A stretch of 64,000 nucleotides of DNA from positions 620,001-684,000 of the forward strand of contig NZ_WELI01000005.1 of the NCBI RefSeq assembly GCF_009184635.1, written 5' to 3'. The notes below the pieces were generated by a model. That model was not told where the DNA came from. It ran no database searches and saw nothing but the letters and a program-made list of their open reading frames with translations. Positions 56,566 to 64,000 of the stretch are shown here, piece by piece. The translations under genes and the position numbers were made by a program. Numbering within the stretch: the first letter of the stretch is position 1; each line of letters starts with the position of its first letter. This stretch comes from Rudanella paleaurantiibacter. GTDB lineage: Bacteria; Bacteroidota; Bacteroidia; Cytophagales; Spirosomataceae.

Positions 56566-57519
56566 ATGGCACAAATCGGGACGGATTGTTTAGCCGCCAA
56601 GGCATTTTTAGAAGCGGGTGATGTTGTCGGGATTCCGACCGAAACGGTGTACGGGTTGGCGGGTAATGCGCTCAACCCTGACGCGGTACTCCGCATTTTT
56701 ACGGTTAAAAACCGGCCTGCATTCGACCCCCTCATCGTCCATACCGACACCCTCGATAAAGTAAACCGGTACGTGACCCACCTGCCCGACGCAGCCCGCC
56801 AACTCGCCGAAGCCGTATGGCCCGGCCCACTAACGTTGCTGCTGCCCAAACGAGCACTGGTGCCCGACCTGACTACATCGGGACTGCCAACCGTGGCGAT
56901 TCGCATTCCGAACCACCCACTCACGTTACATCTACTTAGCCAGCTCGACTTCCCGTTGGCCGCCCCAAGTGCCAACCCGTTTGGTTACATCAGCCCTACC
57001 ACGGCGGCCCACGTAGCTGAGCAGTTGGGCGATCAGATTCCGTATGTCCTCGACGGCGGCCCCTGCGGTATCGGGGTCGAATCAACCATTATTGGGTTTG
57101 AGAAGGATCAGCCTACCGTGTACCGGCTCGGTGGTATGGCGCTCGAACAACTGACTGCCCTCGTGGGGCCACTCACCGTCCGCGATCACTCAACCTCGAA
57201 CCCACAGGCACCGGGAATGCTCAGTAGCCATTATGCCCCGCGCAAACCGGTTTTTCTGCTCGACCCCGGCGAGCAACCAGCCGAAACAGACGAACAAACC
57301 GGTGCGCTTGTTTTTACCGATCCCTTGCCGGGCATTCCGCTCGAAAATCAGCGAATATTGGCTCCGGGCGGCACCGTGACCGAAGCCGCCCGCAATCTGT
57401 TTGCCCACCTGCGCGCCCTCGACCAACTACCCCTCGCCCGCATTTACGCCCAACGTGTACCGCCCGAGGGTCTGGGCAGAGCAGTCAACGACCGGCTCAA
57501 ACGGGCAGCGGCCCGGTAG
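56566..57519 (+). CDS. tsaC: L-threonylcarbamoyladenylate synthase (Sua5 type)
   Basis: Makes threonylcarbamoyl-AMP from threonine, bicarbonate and ATP for the t6A37 modification of tRNAs. YrdC domain: GDVVGIPTETVYGLAGNAL, KNRPAFDPLIVH, PGPLTLLLPK, and FPLAAPSANPFGYISPT. The signature GGPCGIGVESTII follows. The C-terminal Sua5 domain (about 205-317) begins after the linker PQAPGMLSSHYAPRKPV. The total of 317 residues distinguishes it from the short TsaC form. ATG 56566 is consistent with the -7 box just upstream. Confidence 0.94.
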   Translation: MAQIGTDCLAAKAFLEAGDVVGIPTETVYGLAGNALNPDAVLRIFTVKNRPAFDPLIVHTDTLDKVNRYVTHLPDAARQLAEAVWPGPLTLLLPKRALVPDLTTSGLPTVAIRIPNHPLTLHLLSQLDFPLAAPSANPFGYISPTTAAHVAEQLGDQIPYVLDGGPCGIGVESTIIGFEKDQPTVYRLGGMALEQLTALVGPLTVRDHSTSNPQAPGMLSSHYAPRKPVFLLDPGEQPAETDEQTGALVFTDPLPGIPLENQRILAPGGTVTEAARNLFAHLRALDQLPLARIYAQRVPPEGLGRAVNDRLKRAAAR

Positions 57520-57522
57520 CTT

Positions 57523-58431
57523 TCACTGTGCGTTGGACGGGGCCACCACCGGCAGGCGATCCTGCGGCAGGCGGCCCTGCAAGCCTCCAGTATGAATAGC
57601 CACCACGCGGGCACCGGGCTCGAAAAACCCCTGACGCGCCAAATCCAGCAAGCCGTAGAGCATTTTGGCCGTGTAGACCTGCTCAATCAGCACACCGGTC
57701 TGGGCTTCGAAATCGGCCATGAACTGAAGCAGTTCGGGATGGGTTTTGGCGTATCCCCCAAAGTGATAATCGGTCAGGTAGTGCAGATTCGGGCAGGCCG
57801 GATCGAGGGGCGGATGCCAGCCTTTGAGGGCCATAAAACCCAGCACCTTCGTCGATTGGGGAGCCGACCGGGCCAGGCCCGCTACGGTACCGCCCGTACC
57901 GACGGCACAACAGACGGCATCAGGCGCTGTACCCAGTTGTTCGGTCAGTTCGGGCATAATTTCAGCCGCCCCCCGGATAGCCTCTTCGTTGGTTCCGCCT
58001 TCGGGCAATACATAGGCAGGGCCGTACAGCTTATGCAGCCCATCCAGAAATTGGGAGGATTCTTTTTCGCGAAAGGCCGCCCGGCTCACCAGGTGCAGGT
58101 GCATACCGGCCGACGCGCAAAACTGAAGCGTAGACGACTGCAACAGAGCAGGTTCATCGCCCCGCACCACCCCGATTGTCCGAAACCCAATCAGTTGCCC
58201 GGCCGCAGCCGTCGCGTACAGGTGATTGGAACGGGCTCCGCCAAAGGTGAGCAACGTATCGAAGCCCGCCTGTTTGGCAGCTAACAGATTGTATTTCAAC
58301 TTACGCCACTTATTGCCCGATACCAGCGGATGCAGCAGATCGTCGCGCTTGAGGTAAAGCTGAACCGGCAACGAACGGGTCAGCGGCACGTCGATACGTT
58401 GCAGGGGCGATGGCTGTTGAAGGGGTAACAT
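57523..58431 (-). CDS. PLP-dependent 1-aminocyclopropane-1-carboxylate deaminase/D-cysteine desulfhydrase family protein
   Basis: Fold type II PLP enzyme of 302 residues. The PLP Lys is in VSGNKWRKLKYNLL, followed by LTFGGARSNHLYATAAAG and the phosphate-binding loop CCAVGTGGTVAGL. The group covers ACC deaminase and D-cysteine desulfhydrase; the residues that separate the two activities cannot be assigned with confidence. The ATG at 58431 is chosen; the TTG at 58470 would overlap the divergent RluD promoter. The gene is convergent with tsaC, the stop codons lying 3 nt apart. Confidence 0.88.
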   Translation of the reverse strand: MLPLQQPSPLQRIDVPLTRSLPVQLYLKRDDLLHPLVSGNKWRKLKYNLLAAKQAGFDTLLTFGGARSNHLYATAAAGQLIGFRTIGVVRGDEPALLQSSTLQFCASAGMHLHLVSRAAFREKESSQFLDGLHKLYGPAYVLPEGGTNEEAIRGAAEIMPELTEQLGTAPDAVCCAVGTGGTVAGLARSAPQSTKVLGFMALKGWHPPLDPACPNLHYLTDYHFGGYAKTHPELLQFMADFEAQTGVLIEQVYTAKMLYGLLDLARQGFFEPGARVVAIHTGGLQGRLPQDRLPVVAPSNAQ

Positions 58432-58475
58432 GGGCAGATAAACAGGTCGGGTAGCGGTTTGGTTGGGCAATCCCG

Positions 58476-58483
58476 TATTTTTG
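58476..58483 (+). promoter_or_regulatory. -7 box of the RluD-type gene
   Basis: TATTTTTG ends 17 nt before ATG 58501, which makes the upstream start at 58459 unlikely. Confidence 0.5.
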
Positions 58484-58500
58484 TACCGACAAGATTAACT

Positions 58501-59535
58501 ATGACAGAGGAAATCTCAGAGTCTTTAGAAGAAGACGACTTATACGAACACCATCGGATTGTGGTCGACGGGGGCCAAAGCCTGCTGCGCATCGACCGGT
58601 TTCTGATGATTAAACTGCCCAACGCGAGCCGAACCAAGCTACAGGCGGCCATCGATGCCGAATCGGTGCGGGTAGCGGGCAAGCCCACCAAGGCAAGTTA
58701 TAAGGTAAAACCGGGCGACGTGATTACGGTGGCGCTGGCACATCCGCCCCGCGAAACCGACCTGGTGCCCGAAAACATTCCGCTCGACATTGTTTTCGAG
58801 GACGACGACCTGTTGGTGGTCAATAAGCCCGCAGGGATGGTAGTTCACCCGGCTTTTGGCAACTGGACGGGTACGCTCGTCAACGCGCTGGTGTACCATT
58901 TTCAGCATCTGCCTTCTATGGCGCCCAGCCACGCGCAGGCCAACGTAATCCGGCCGGGGCTGGTTCACCGAATCGACAAAGACACGTCGGGATTGATGGT
59001 GATTGCTAAAACCGAGCTGGCAATGGCGCACTTGGCCCGGCAGTTTTTCGATCACTCCATTGAACGCACTTACTACGCCCTGGTATGGGGCACCCCCGAC
59101 CCGCCCGAAGGCACCATTACGGGCTACATTGGCCGCAGTGTCCGCGACCGCAAGGTGATGTCGATTTACGACGACGAAACCAAGGGCAAATGGGCCGTAA
59201 CGCACTACCGCACGCTGGAGCCGCTTCAGTACGTATCGTTGGTGCAGTGTAACCTCGAAACCGGACGAACCCACCAGATTCGGGCTCATTTCCAGCACAT
59301 TGGCCACCCCCTGTTCAACGATGCGAGCTACAGCGGAGACCGGATTCTGCGGGGTAACCCCAACGGGTCGTTCAAAGCCTTTGTCGACAATGCCTTCTCG
59401 TTGCTGCCCCGGCAGGCTCTGCACGCCAAGTCGCTTGGGTTTACGCACCCCCGCACGGGCGCACGGCTTCAGTTCGACTCCGAACTCCCGGCCGATTTTG
59501 CGGCCGCTCTTGATAAATGGCGGAAACGCGGCTAA
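58501..59535 (+). CDS. rluD: RluA/RluD family 23S rRNA pseudouridine synthase
   Basis: Converts uridines of 23S rRNA (helix 69 in E. coli) to pseudouridine. The N-terminal S4 RNA-binding domain (about 24-78, LRIDRFLMIKLPNASRTKLQ) precedes the synthase domain. The catalytic Asp is D159 in LVHRIDKDTSGLMV, and ETGRTHQIRAHFQHIGHPL supplies the conserved Arg. The length of 344 is typical of RluD. A terminator follows. Substrate choice between RluD and other RluA subfamilies is inferred from the S4 domain. Confidence 0.93.
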   Translation: MTEEISESLEEDDLYEHHRIVVDGGQSLLRIDRFLMIKLPNASRTKLQAAIDAESVRVAGKPTKASYKVKPGDVITVALAHPPRETDLVPENIPLDIVFEDDDLLVVNKPAGMVVHPAFGNWTGTLVNALVYHFQHLPSMAPSHAQANVIRPGLVHRIDKDTSGLMVIAKTELAMAHLARQFFDHSIERTYYALVWGTPDPPEGTITGYIGRSVRDRKVMSIYDDETKGKWAVTHYRTLEPLQYVSLVQCNLETGRTHQIRAHFQHIGHPLFNDASYSGDRILRGNPNGSFKAFVDNAFSLLPRQALHAKSLGFTHPRTGARLQFDSELPADFAAALDKWRKRG

Positions 59536-59537
59536 TT

Positions 59538-59576
59538 AAAAAGCCGGATGGGGTAGCTTTTCCCGTCCGGCTTTTT
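59538..59576 (+). terminator. bidirectional terminator between rluD and nucleoside hydrolase
   Basis: AAAAAGCCGGATGGG and CCCGTCCGGCTTTTT are 15-bp arms (one wobble) around a 9-nt loop, with A and T flanks on both sides. Confidence 0.93.
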
Positions 59577-59578
59577 GG

Positions 59579-60559
59579 TTATTTCAATACATCCAACACG
59601 ATCTCCTCGAAGCCCGGAAGCGTTTTGTACGCGTACACGGCCCGCCACTTGGTGTCTTTGTAATCGTACGACACTTCGAGGTACGGCTTGGTTTGAGCCG
59701 GGTCGGTATCGCTCTGCCGGGTGTTGATGCACACCGGAATATCAGTATAGTATTTGAAGTATTCCGGGTGTGTCAGGTAACCCAGGGGCGTGGTATCCCA
59801 GGGCACAAACCCATCCACTCCGAACAGCTCCTGGTTGAATTTCTGCCAGGGCCGAAACTGCTCGTACAGCCACTTGTCGCCGGGACGCTTGCTCACGTTC
59901 AGAAAATCAATGTCGGTTTTGCCAAACAGCGTGTACACGCTACACTCGTAGCCCGACAGTACCACCCGCACGCCCGACTCAAACAGCACCCGAAATGCTT
60001 CGGGGTCCATTTCAAAGTTGTAGTCGCCCACCGACAGTTTTTCCAGGCCCGGCTTGAACGGGAGTCCCGGCGTGCGCCCGGCACAAACCACCACCTCTTC
60101 GATTTGTGGAATCAGGTCCGGGTGGTTTTTGATGAGCGTAGCTACGTTTGTCATGGGCCCAATGGCCAGAATCGGCATTTTTTCGCGCCGGAGTGCGGCC
60201 GCCATAGCCCGTGTAGCGTCGTTTTCACGGCCGATGTCGCGCAGGGTATCGGAGCCGCGGTACACCGGAATCGGACGGGCAGGTTTTCCGCCTTTGGGCG
60301 TATTGTACCAATTCAGGAGTTTCTGGGTTACGTCGTAGCCATAGTTGACGTAGGTAACGGTACTGATTCCCACCAGTTCGACCTTGTCGGCATGGCGCAG
60401 GGCCATCAGCAGGGCCACCGCATCATCGACCTCACGCGGGGTTTTGTCTTTCATCCCGACCATGATGTCGGTATCCAGCCAGATACGCCGGGGTTTGGTC
60501 GGGGTGGTTTGGTCTACAGCGACGGTGGTCAGCAGAGCGAGCAAAAGAGCTTTGTACAT
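59579..60559 (-). CDS. nucleoside hydrolase-like protein with altered Asp motif
   Basis: 326 residues with a short signal-like N-terminus (ALLLALLTTVAVDQ), so export is probable. Inosine-uridine nucleoside hydrolases use DTDxGxDDAxAL to bind calcium and ribose. Here the first part is WLDTDIMVG (D29, D31) and the second part EVDDAVALLMAL (D45, D46) comes after an extra ten residues (MKDKTPREV). Later blocks MPILAIGPMTNVA and MDPEAFRVLFESG fit the family. Bacteroidota relatives are often in sugar loci. Activity is therefore uncertain. Confidence 0.83.
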   Translation of the reverse strand: MYKALLLALLTTVAVDQTTPTKPRRIWLDTDIMVGMKDKTPREVDDAVALLMALRHADKVELVGISTVTYVNYGYDVTQKLLNWYNTPKGGKPARPIPVYRGSDTLRDIGRENDATRAMAAALRREKMPILAIGPMTNVATLIKNHPDLIPQIEEVVVCAGRTPGLPFKPGLEKLSVGDYNFEMDPEAFRVLFESGVRVVLSGYECSVYTLFGKTDIDFLNVSKRPGDKWLYEQFRPWQKFNQELFGVDGFVPWDTTPLGYLTHPEYFKYYTDIPVCINTRQSDTDPAQTKPYLEVSYDYKDTKWRAVYAYKTLPGFEEIVLDVLK

Positions 60560-60597
60560 CGTTTGTATTTAAGTGAATGAACCATGTAGAATGCATA

Positions 60598-60676
60598 TTC
60601 AGTACTGGACATTCGGACTTCAGACACTGGACGTTAGACTTATTACCTTTATAGATGGAGGTCTAACATCTAATGT
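60598..60676. repeat. MITE-like inverted-repeat element, short copy
   Basis: AGTACTGGACATT and AATGTCCAGTACT are perfect 13-bp arms with an internal GTTAGAC/GTCTAAC pair. It shares ATTCAGTACTGGACATTC, GACGTTAGACTTA and GGAGGTCTAAC with the long copy at 26622-26818. Confidence 0.85.
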
Positions 60677-60721
60677 CCAGTACTCACATTATTCATTATA
60701 CATTGAATTCAGTCTGACTAC

Positions 60722-61765
60722 TTAGTGCAGGAGATGGGCCGCCCGGTCGAGCAAAGCCACTTTGGTTTCAAGGGATAACGACAATGGAAGTTGGGCCAGT
60801 CCGATAAGCCGACGCATAATTTCGACGCCTGTAAACTGACGGAGCAGGTTTTCATCAAACCCATCGGGGCGGGCATATTGCGCCAGCACCGCGTCGATTT
60901 GGGAAGTCGGTTGCTCACTCATGTGTAGGTGTGCGAGCATCACGCCCAAATCAAATTCGGCCGGGCCGTAGAAGCAAAATTCAGGGTCGATAACCCGCAC
61001 CGACACCCCGTTGGCATCGGCCTGCTGTAGCCGGAGCCAGCTACCGGGATAATAATCGCCGTGCAGGAGTGTAGGGGCCGACCCACGTTGTACCTCGCCC
61101 AGATACACCCGCCCCAGTTGGGTAATGGTTTCTTTGAGGGCTTCGTTCAGCTTGTACGGCATGGCGGCTTCCTGCAACCCTGCCCCGATCCCGTTCAGGT
61201 CGAAGCCATTATCGGGCATAAACGGATACCGGAACATGTGCTCGTGATTGAGCGCCCGCATCGCCTTGTTGGCAAAAGCCGGGTCGGGCTCGGCCTGCCG
61301 GAACTGGTTGTGCAACGTACTCAGATAGTCGACAAGAGCGTTCTGTTCAGCCTCGGTCAGGGTAACGCCCGGCGCGTAGAGATCGGTAAAATCACGCGAC
61401 GCACCGAGGTCTTCCATAACCAGAATATGGTTGTCGGCATCGAGGTCCAACAGCTCAGGCTGCCGGGCGCTAAGGGCAGGTACCCGCCCCGTTTTGCGGT
61501 AAAACTGCCCTTCGATAACGGCCCGGTCGGCGGGTGCGGCAATGCTTGGGTACTTCTCAACATACCCCCGCGACTGCTTCACAATAAGCGAGCGGTTTAC
61601 TGTTGTACGGTCATCTTCAAGCCGGCTTGTCCGCACCCGAAGTGTATAATTCATGTTGCCTTCGCCCGGCTTCTCGGCCGCCACAACCGACTCCTCTTCA
61701 CTAATCCACCCCCGGCGAGTCAGGTACTCCTGTATGGCCTGAGGGTTCTGAGCATCTAAATGCAT
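60722..61765 (-). CDS. mtnK: methylthioribose kinase-like phosphotransferase
   Basis: Choline/aminoglycoside-kinase fold of 347 residues. It carries the MtnK type of Brenner loop, LLHGDYYPGSWL, with Ser where most relatives have Asn, and the metal loop VIDPEFCFYGPAEFDLGVML, which closely follows MtnK (VIDPEF-FYGP-FD-G). An N-terminal nucleotide lobe contains ILVMEDLGASRDFTDLY. MtnK phosphorylates 5-methylthioribose in methionine salvage; no other mtn genes are nearby, so function is inferred. The ATG at 61765 begins the domain. Confidence 0.83.
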   Translation of the reverse strand: MHLDAQNPQAIQEYLTRRGWISEEESVVAAEKPGEGNMNYTLRVRTSRLEDDRTTVNRSLIVKQSRGYVEKYPSIAAPADRAVIEGQFYRKTGRVPALSARQPELLDLDADNHILVMEDLGASRDFTDLYAPGVTLTEAEQNALVDYLSTLHNQFRQAEPDPAFANKAMRALNHEHMFRYPFMPDNGFDLNGIGAGLQEAAMPYKLNEALKETITQLGRVYLGEVQRGSAPTLLHGDYYPGSWLRLQQADANGVSVRVIDPEFCFYGPAEFDLGVMLAHLHMSEQPTSQIDAVLAQYARPDGFDENLLRQFTGVEIMRRLIGLAQLPLSLSLETKVALLDRAAHLLH

Positions 61766-61823
61766 GGGTTATATGATAGACGTTATTGTTTAGATATTTC
61801 TTCGCGGTGAGGTCGCGGTAGTA

Positions 61824-61962
61824 ACCACCCCCTGCCCCCCTCCTGAAAACAGGAGGGGGAGAACTTATCAGTCCAACAAAGAGGCTTTTGCAGTCTCTTT
61901 ATTGGTTCGAGATTGGGTTTACACGCCCCCTCCTGTTGTTCAGGAGGGGGGCAGGGGGTGGT
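61824..61962. repeat. GC-rich inverted repeat between two minus-strand genes
   Basis: Outer arms ACCACCCCCTGCCCCCCTCC (61824 on) and the complement ending GGTGGT at 61962 are perfect over 24 bp. Each side also forms its own smaller hairpin (CCCCTCCTGAAAACAGGAGGGG, CCCCTCCTGTTGTTCAGGAG). No gene. Confidence 0.92.
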
Positions 61963-62015
61963 AACCCTATTAACCCCTACTTTACAAATACGAAGAATGA
62001 GTCTCTTCCGATTGG

Positions 62016-64000
62016 TTAGCGCACTACGGCCACTTTGCCGGCAATTCCCTGTTGCCCGTTAGCACCTATTACCACTACCAAATAAATGCCGGTTTGAGCC
62101 GGTCTCCCGCGATAATCGGCCAAATCCCACGTAGCCGTGCCCCCCTGCGACCGGGTTTCATACGTCAGAATACCACCCGCATCCAGAATTTTCACCACGG
62201 CATTATCGGTCAGGCCCCGAATACTCACCAAACCGGTATAATCGGGCCGCACAGGGTTCGGGAAAATGGTAATACCCGTCAGTGCCTCGGCCGGTTCGGT
62301 AGCCAGCCCACCAAACGACACCAGCCCGCCCGAACTCGAGATAAACACCCGACCGCTCACCGGTTCAACCGCCAACGCGTTGATGTCGGCAGAAGGCAAC
62401 GGACTATCGGCCGGGGTAAACCGGACATCGAGCGTAGTGCCATCGGGACCAAACCGGTACAGTGCCGATGCCGTCGCAACCCATTTGTAATTCCCTCCGT
62501 CGACGGTCATGGCCGTGATGGCCTCGGTAGCCAACAACCGCCGACGTTCGAAAATAGGCGCGTTGGCCGACACATTGCCCGTAAACGCGCCCGCCGGATC
62601 GTCGAACACGGTGACGCCCCGCTCCGTACCCACCCAGATAAACCCACTGCGGTCACGGGTTAGGGCCGTCACGGTATTACCGGGCAAATTACCGTCGCCC
62701 GGTGCGGATGAAAAATAGCGTTGCTGTCCGGTTTTGGGGTTAAATGCAAGCATGACACCGTAACTCAAGCGGAGCCATAGGCTTCCGTAATCATCGGGAA
62801 CAATCTGCACGATGGGTAACGACCGCAACTGCCCGAATGACTCAAAACGACCGTCGGGCCGACGTACATGGAGCGAAGCCGTTCCCTGCCCCGTGCCAAT
62901 CCAGAGATTACCCTCAGCATCGGTAGCCAGAGCCGAAATAGCCGGATTTACGGACGTAGGCAAATTGACCCGCGCGGGAGCCCGCGTTTCGGTCTGTGTC
63001 CATAAACCAGCCCCGTATCCACCCAGAAAAAGTTGCCCTTCACCGGGCAGATAAGCCGCTGCATTAAACGGTTGCCCCACGCCCACAGCCGGGTTAGCTT
63101 GCCAGCGACCCGTTGGCACTTCGTAGTAATCGGCGGGGGGCTGACCAACGCGCAGGCCCGTACTCAATTCTTTATCACCCGTGAGGGCCACCACACCATT
63201 TGGGTAGGCAAATACATCAGCAAACGTATCGGCAAAAGGACCTTCGGGAGTTATGCGGGTGGCCAGATTGGGCGCCCGCAGGTCGAGCAGGCCGCTTGTG
63301 GTGTCGGCCACCCAAACCCGGTTGCCATTGGCTACGACCTCGGCCGGGGCTTGCAACAACGGGCTTGTCAGGGCGCCCGTACCCGGTACCGTTAGCGCGG
63401 GGGAGCCCGCTGCATTCAGGACAAATGTACTTGCCCCGGTCGGGCCGGCAAATACACCCGCCGGCCCCGAGCTACTAGCCACCGACGACCACAGCCCGCC
63501 CACCGGCCGGGCAAAAATGGCTCCACCCCGCCCAGCCGTACTCACCAGCAACCGATTGGCCTCGGCCACAAGCCGGGTAAGTTGGCCCGCTTCGGGTGCG
63601 GGTGAGAGCCGCCAATTGGCAGGGTCGGCGAGGTTGACAGTGGAGGCCAGCCGTACTGCCCGAATGGCCGTTGTACTGGCAAACTGATTCGGACGAGTCA
63701 GGGCATACAAACTGTCGCCCAGGATGGCGGTCATCAGCACCGGCCCCGGTGTACCGCCTGTGGTGGGACTAAAATACGTATCCCGAATTTCGTTGCGGAC
63801 CAGGTCGAACACGACCACGCCAAAATCGGTGCTGAGGTAAGCGATATTGCCCTGCCGGTTGATGTGATTGATGCCCCGAAATGCCGGTTGGATACGGCTG
63901 GATGCGACAATTGTGTTCACATTGAGCACCTCGCCCGGTGTGCCGTCGGGGGCAACGGCCAGAAAATCAATGTTTCCCGACCGGTACACCAGCATCAGTC
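62016..64000 (-). CDS. porZ: PorZ-like type IX secretion protein (5' end outside window)
   Basis: Beta-propeller protein of the type IX secretion attachment complex on the cell surface, where PorZ delivers anionic lipopolysaccharide to PorU. At least 661 codons are open to the window edge, with the first visible ATG at 63995, so the true start and signal peptide are missing. Propeller blades with GNLWIGTGQGTASLHV, GFIWVGTERGVTVFDDPAG and YKWVATASALYRFGPDG are visible. The C-terminus (LTGITIFPNPVRPDYTGLVS ending GIAGKVAVVR) is the type A sorting-domain-like module of PorZ. Two-component-regulator propeller proteins share the blades, so PorZ is the best but not certain call. Confidence 0.8.
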   Translation of the reverse strand, partial: LMLVYRSGNIDFLAVAPDGTPGEVLNVNTIVASSRIQPAFRGINHINRQGNIAYLSTDFGVVVFDLVRNEIRDTYFSPTTGGTPGPVLMTAILGDSLYALTRPNQFASTTAIRAVRLASTVNLADPANWRLSPAPEAGQLTRLVAEANRLLVSTAGRGGAIFARPVGGLWSSVASSSGPAGVFAGPTGASTFVLNAAGSPALTVPGTGALTSPLLQAPAEVVANGNRVWVADTTSGLLDLRAPNLATRITPEGPFADTFADVFAYPNGVVALTGDKELSTGLRVGQPPADYYEVPTGRWQANPAVGVGQPFNAAAYLPGEGQLFLGGYGAGLWTQTETRAPARVNLPTSVNPAISALATDAEGNLWIGTGQGTASLHVRRPDGRFESFGQLRSLPIVQIVPDDYGSLWLRLSYGVMLAFNPKTGQQRYFSSAPGDGNLPGNTVTALTRDRSGFIWVGTERGVTVFDDPAGAFTGNVSANAPIFERRRLLATEAITAMTVDGGNYKWVATASALYRFGPDGTTLDVRFTPADSPLPSADINALAVEPVSGRVFISSSGGLVSFGGLATEPAEALTGITIFPNPVRPDYTGLVSIRGLTDNAVVKILDAGGILTYETRSQGGTATWDLADYRGRPAQTGIYLVVVIGANGQQGIAGKVAVVR

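Overview
The window reads as chromosomal DNA of a Bacteroidota bacterium, most likely order Cytophagales, family Spirosomataceae (Spirosoma-like; genus is inference). The support is a SusC/SusD pair, a GLPGLI protein beside a TonB-dependent receptor, a PorZ-like type IX secretion protein, many lipoproteins, near absence of Shine-Dalgarno sequences, and recurrent Bacteroidota -7 boxes (TAnnTTTG) upstream of genes. I see no rRNA, tRNA, CRISPR array, prophage or transposase.

Layout. 1-4.4 kb: 3' truncated serine acetyltransferase, PQQ-type sugar dehydrogenase, single-domain response regulator, O6-methylguanine-DNA methyltransferase, lipoprotein hydrolase. 4.4-10 kb (minus): secreted SASA-type esterase, unknown membrane protein, glycogen branching enzyme. 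10-14 kb: carbohydrate cluster of a Tat-exported Gfo/Idh/MocA oxidoreductase facing a GH88/GH105 hydrolase and a Tat-exported TIM-barrel isomerase/epimerase that is frameshifted. 14-18.6 kb: M24 peptidase, SDR, Uma2-family protein, ABC-F ATPase. 18.7-24.9 kb (minus): a compact polysaccharide utilisation locus SusC-SusD-PF10091 glycosidase (GH144-like). 25-33.5 kb: small secreted proteins, SDR, luciferase-like monooxygenase, esterase, DoxX-like protein with a Cys-rich tail, KatG. 33.6-42.6 kb: small accessory genes (SnoaL-like lipoprotein, class II Fic, rifampin ADP-ribosyltransferase, YdeI-like, DUF2809, MFS exporter, two Crp/Fnr regulators, hydrolase, VOC protein). 42.7-48 kb: zinc alcohol dehydrogenase, YfhO-like membrane protein, methyltransferase. 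48-52 kb: GLPGLI protein plus large TonB-dependent receptor. 52-56.2 kb: WalJ-like hydrolase and a GMC oxidoreductase / gluconate dehydrogenase subunit 3 pair interrupted by a four-helix-bundle gene inside an inverted repeat. 56.5-64 kb: Sua5/TsaC, PLP-dependent deaminase, RluD, nucleoside hydrolase, methylthioribose kinase-like protein and a 5' truncated PorZ.

The most unusual content is between genes. A family of six hairpins (five intergenic regions) shares a GATGACATC core, perfect or near-perfect 13-20 bp arms, an invariant 7-nt loop and compensatory arm changes, always just after gene ends. A second MITE-like element occurs at 26.6 and 60.6 kb. Other long inverted repeats lie at 41.7, 43.9, 56.5 and 61.8 kb. 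Further points are the four-helix-bundle cassette at 53.9-54.5 kb, a shared operator-like palindrome (ACTTTG-N5-CAAAGT) at two promoters, an ABC-F protein in which only one of the two composite ATP sites looks degenerate, and a GMC enzyme with a putative Fe-S cysteine motif.
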